64,000 bases of DNA. Origin: Reyranella sp. CPCC 100927 (GTDB taxonomy: Bacteria; Pseudomonadota; Alphaproteobacteria; Reyranellales; Reyranellaceae). Under the pieces are notes generated by a model. That model did not search any database. It was not told where the DNA came from and saw nothing but the letters and a program-made list of their open reading frames with translations. Below are positions 63,631 through 64,000 of this stretch, piece by piece; the stretch's first letter is position 1; every line of letters starts with the position of its first letter. Made by a program: the position numbers and the translations under genes. The stretch spans positions 620,001 through 684,000 of the forward strand of contig NZ_VOHA01000001.1 in the NCBI RefSeq assembly GCF_007859315.1, given 5' to 3'.

Positions 63631-64000
63631 ATGTCCTTCGTCCGCAATGCGGGCCGCTTGCTGTGGCGCTCGCCTTATGTGCTGTTGGTGCTGACGGCGC
63701 TGTTCTGGTCGGGGAACTTCGTGCTCGGGCGTGCCGTGCAGGGTTCGGTGCCGCCGGTGGCGCTGGCCTTCTGGCGCTGGACCATGGGTTTCGTCCTGGT
63801 GATCGGCTTTGCCGCGCCGCATCTGCGCCGCGACCTGCCGACATTGCTGCGGCACTGGCGGCTGGTGCTGCTGTTGTCGGCGCTGGGCGTCGCCACCTTC
63901 AACACCCTGGTCTATATCGGTCTGCAGTCGACGACCGCGATCAACGCGCTGCTGATGCAGTCGGCGATGCCCCTGGTGATCCTGCTGTGCTCGTTCCTCC
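63631..64000 (+). CDS. EamA-family (DMT) transporter, truncated by window end
   Basis: The first about 123 residues of a drug/metabolite transporter. RSPYVLLVLTALFWSGNFVL, GSVPPVALAFWRWTMGFVLV and LGVATFNTLVYIGLQSTTAI are the EamA helix 1-4 motifs. The family exports amino acids and metabolites. The start at 63631 follows GGAAT weakly. The frame is open to the last base. Confidence 0.88.
   Translation, partial: MSFVRNAGRLLWRSPYVLLVLTALFWSGNFVLGRAVQGSVPPVALAFWRWTMGFVLVIGFAAPHLRRDLPTLLRHWRLVLLLSALGVATFNTLVYIGLQSTTAINALLMQSAMPLVILLCSFL

Overview
This is a high-GC chromosomal window carrying about 58 protein-coding genes packed into short operons on both strands. I saw no tRNA, rRNA, CRISPR array, integrase or transposase. 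The gene content points to a metabolically versatile soil or rhizosphere alphaproteobacterium. It has a rhizobial-type hmuRPSTUV haem operon with the small HmuP protein, two branched-chain-amino-acid-type (Liv) ABC operons, three orphan Bug/TctC solute receptors, luciferase-like flavin oxidoreductases, TauD/TfdA dioxygenases and many single-operon regulators. My best guess is Hyphomicrobiales or a related order (Reyranella/Vineibacter-like). That is inference from gene content, not a placement.

Region by region. 1-6.8 kb: a flavin monooxygenase (cut by the window edge), a divergent IclR regulator and a complete Liv operon (livK-H-M-G-F). A shared operator-like sequence lies in front of both regulator and operon. 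6.8-16 kb: an ECF sigma factor with a C-terminal NTF2-like domain, a TauD-like dioxygenase and an MFS carrier, small stand-alone enzymes (YjbR-like, GST, SnoaL-like), an XRE/MmyB regulator divergent from a DHA2 drug exporter, and a CPBP membrane protease. 16-26 kb: acetyl-CoA synthetase, a secreted Cys-repeat protein, an OmpR-type regulator, an ADYC-like secreted protein, an unassigned HExxH protein, and a 1354-residue cytoplasmic hybrid histidine kinase with six PAS modules. 26-32.5 kb: the haem uptake operon with an iron-type operator upstream of hmuR.

32.5-38.5 kb: a CodA-like deaminase, a Bug receptor, and a LacI regulon (dehydrogenase, regulator, M24 peptidase-like enzyme) in which two near-identical TGCAAACGTTTGCA operators flank the regulator. 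38.5-46.3 kb: a Tat-exported lipase-like hydrolase, Ogt, tandem paralogous hydrolase-like proteins in an operon with an 891-residue membrane-bound spermidine-synthase-like protein, and an exported isoaspartyl methyltransferase homologue. 46.5-51 kb: another Bug receptor, an SDR, a PaaK-like ligase, and a trio of small membrane proteins (DUF883-like, holin-like, DUF1328). 51-58.5 kb: a second Liv system in one operon with an acyl-CoA ligase. 58.8-64 kb: a GntR-Bug-TauD-phosphotransferase operon, a second flavin oxidoreductase and a partial EamA exporter.

The clearest structure beyond the genes is in the spacers. Several contain long inverted-repeat elements. Those near 33.8, 48.6 and 62.3 kb share one architecture, a hairpin-forming arm repeated in inverted orientation, resembling REPIN/BIME elements. 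The regulatory logic of three local circuits (IclR, LacI, GntR) can be read from palindromes next to the genes concerned. The best candidates for something undescribed are the paralogous-hydrolase/membrane-synthase operon, the HExxH protein next to the six-PAS kinase, and the GntR-Bug-dioxygenase-phosphotransferase operon. No known defence or biosynthetic system is obvious.
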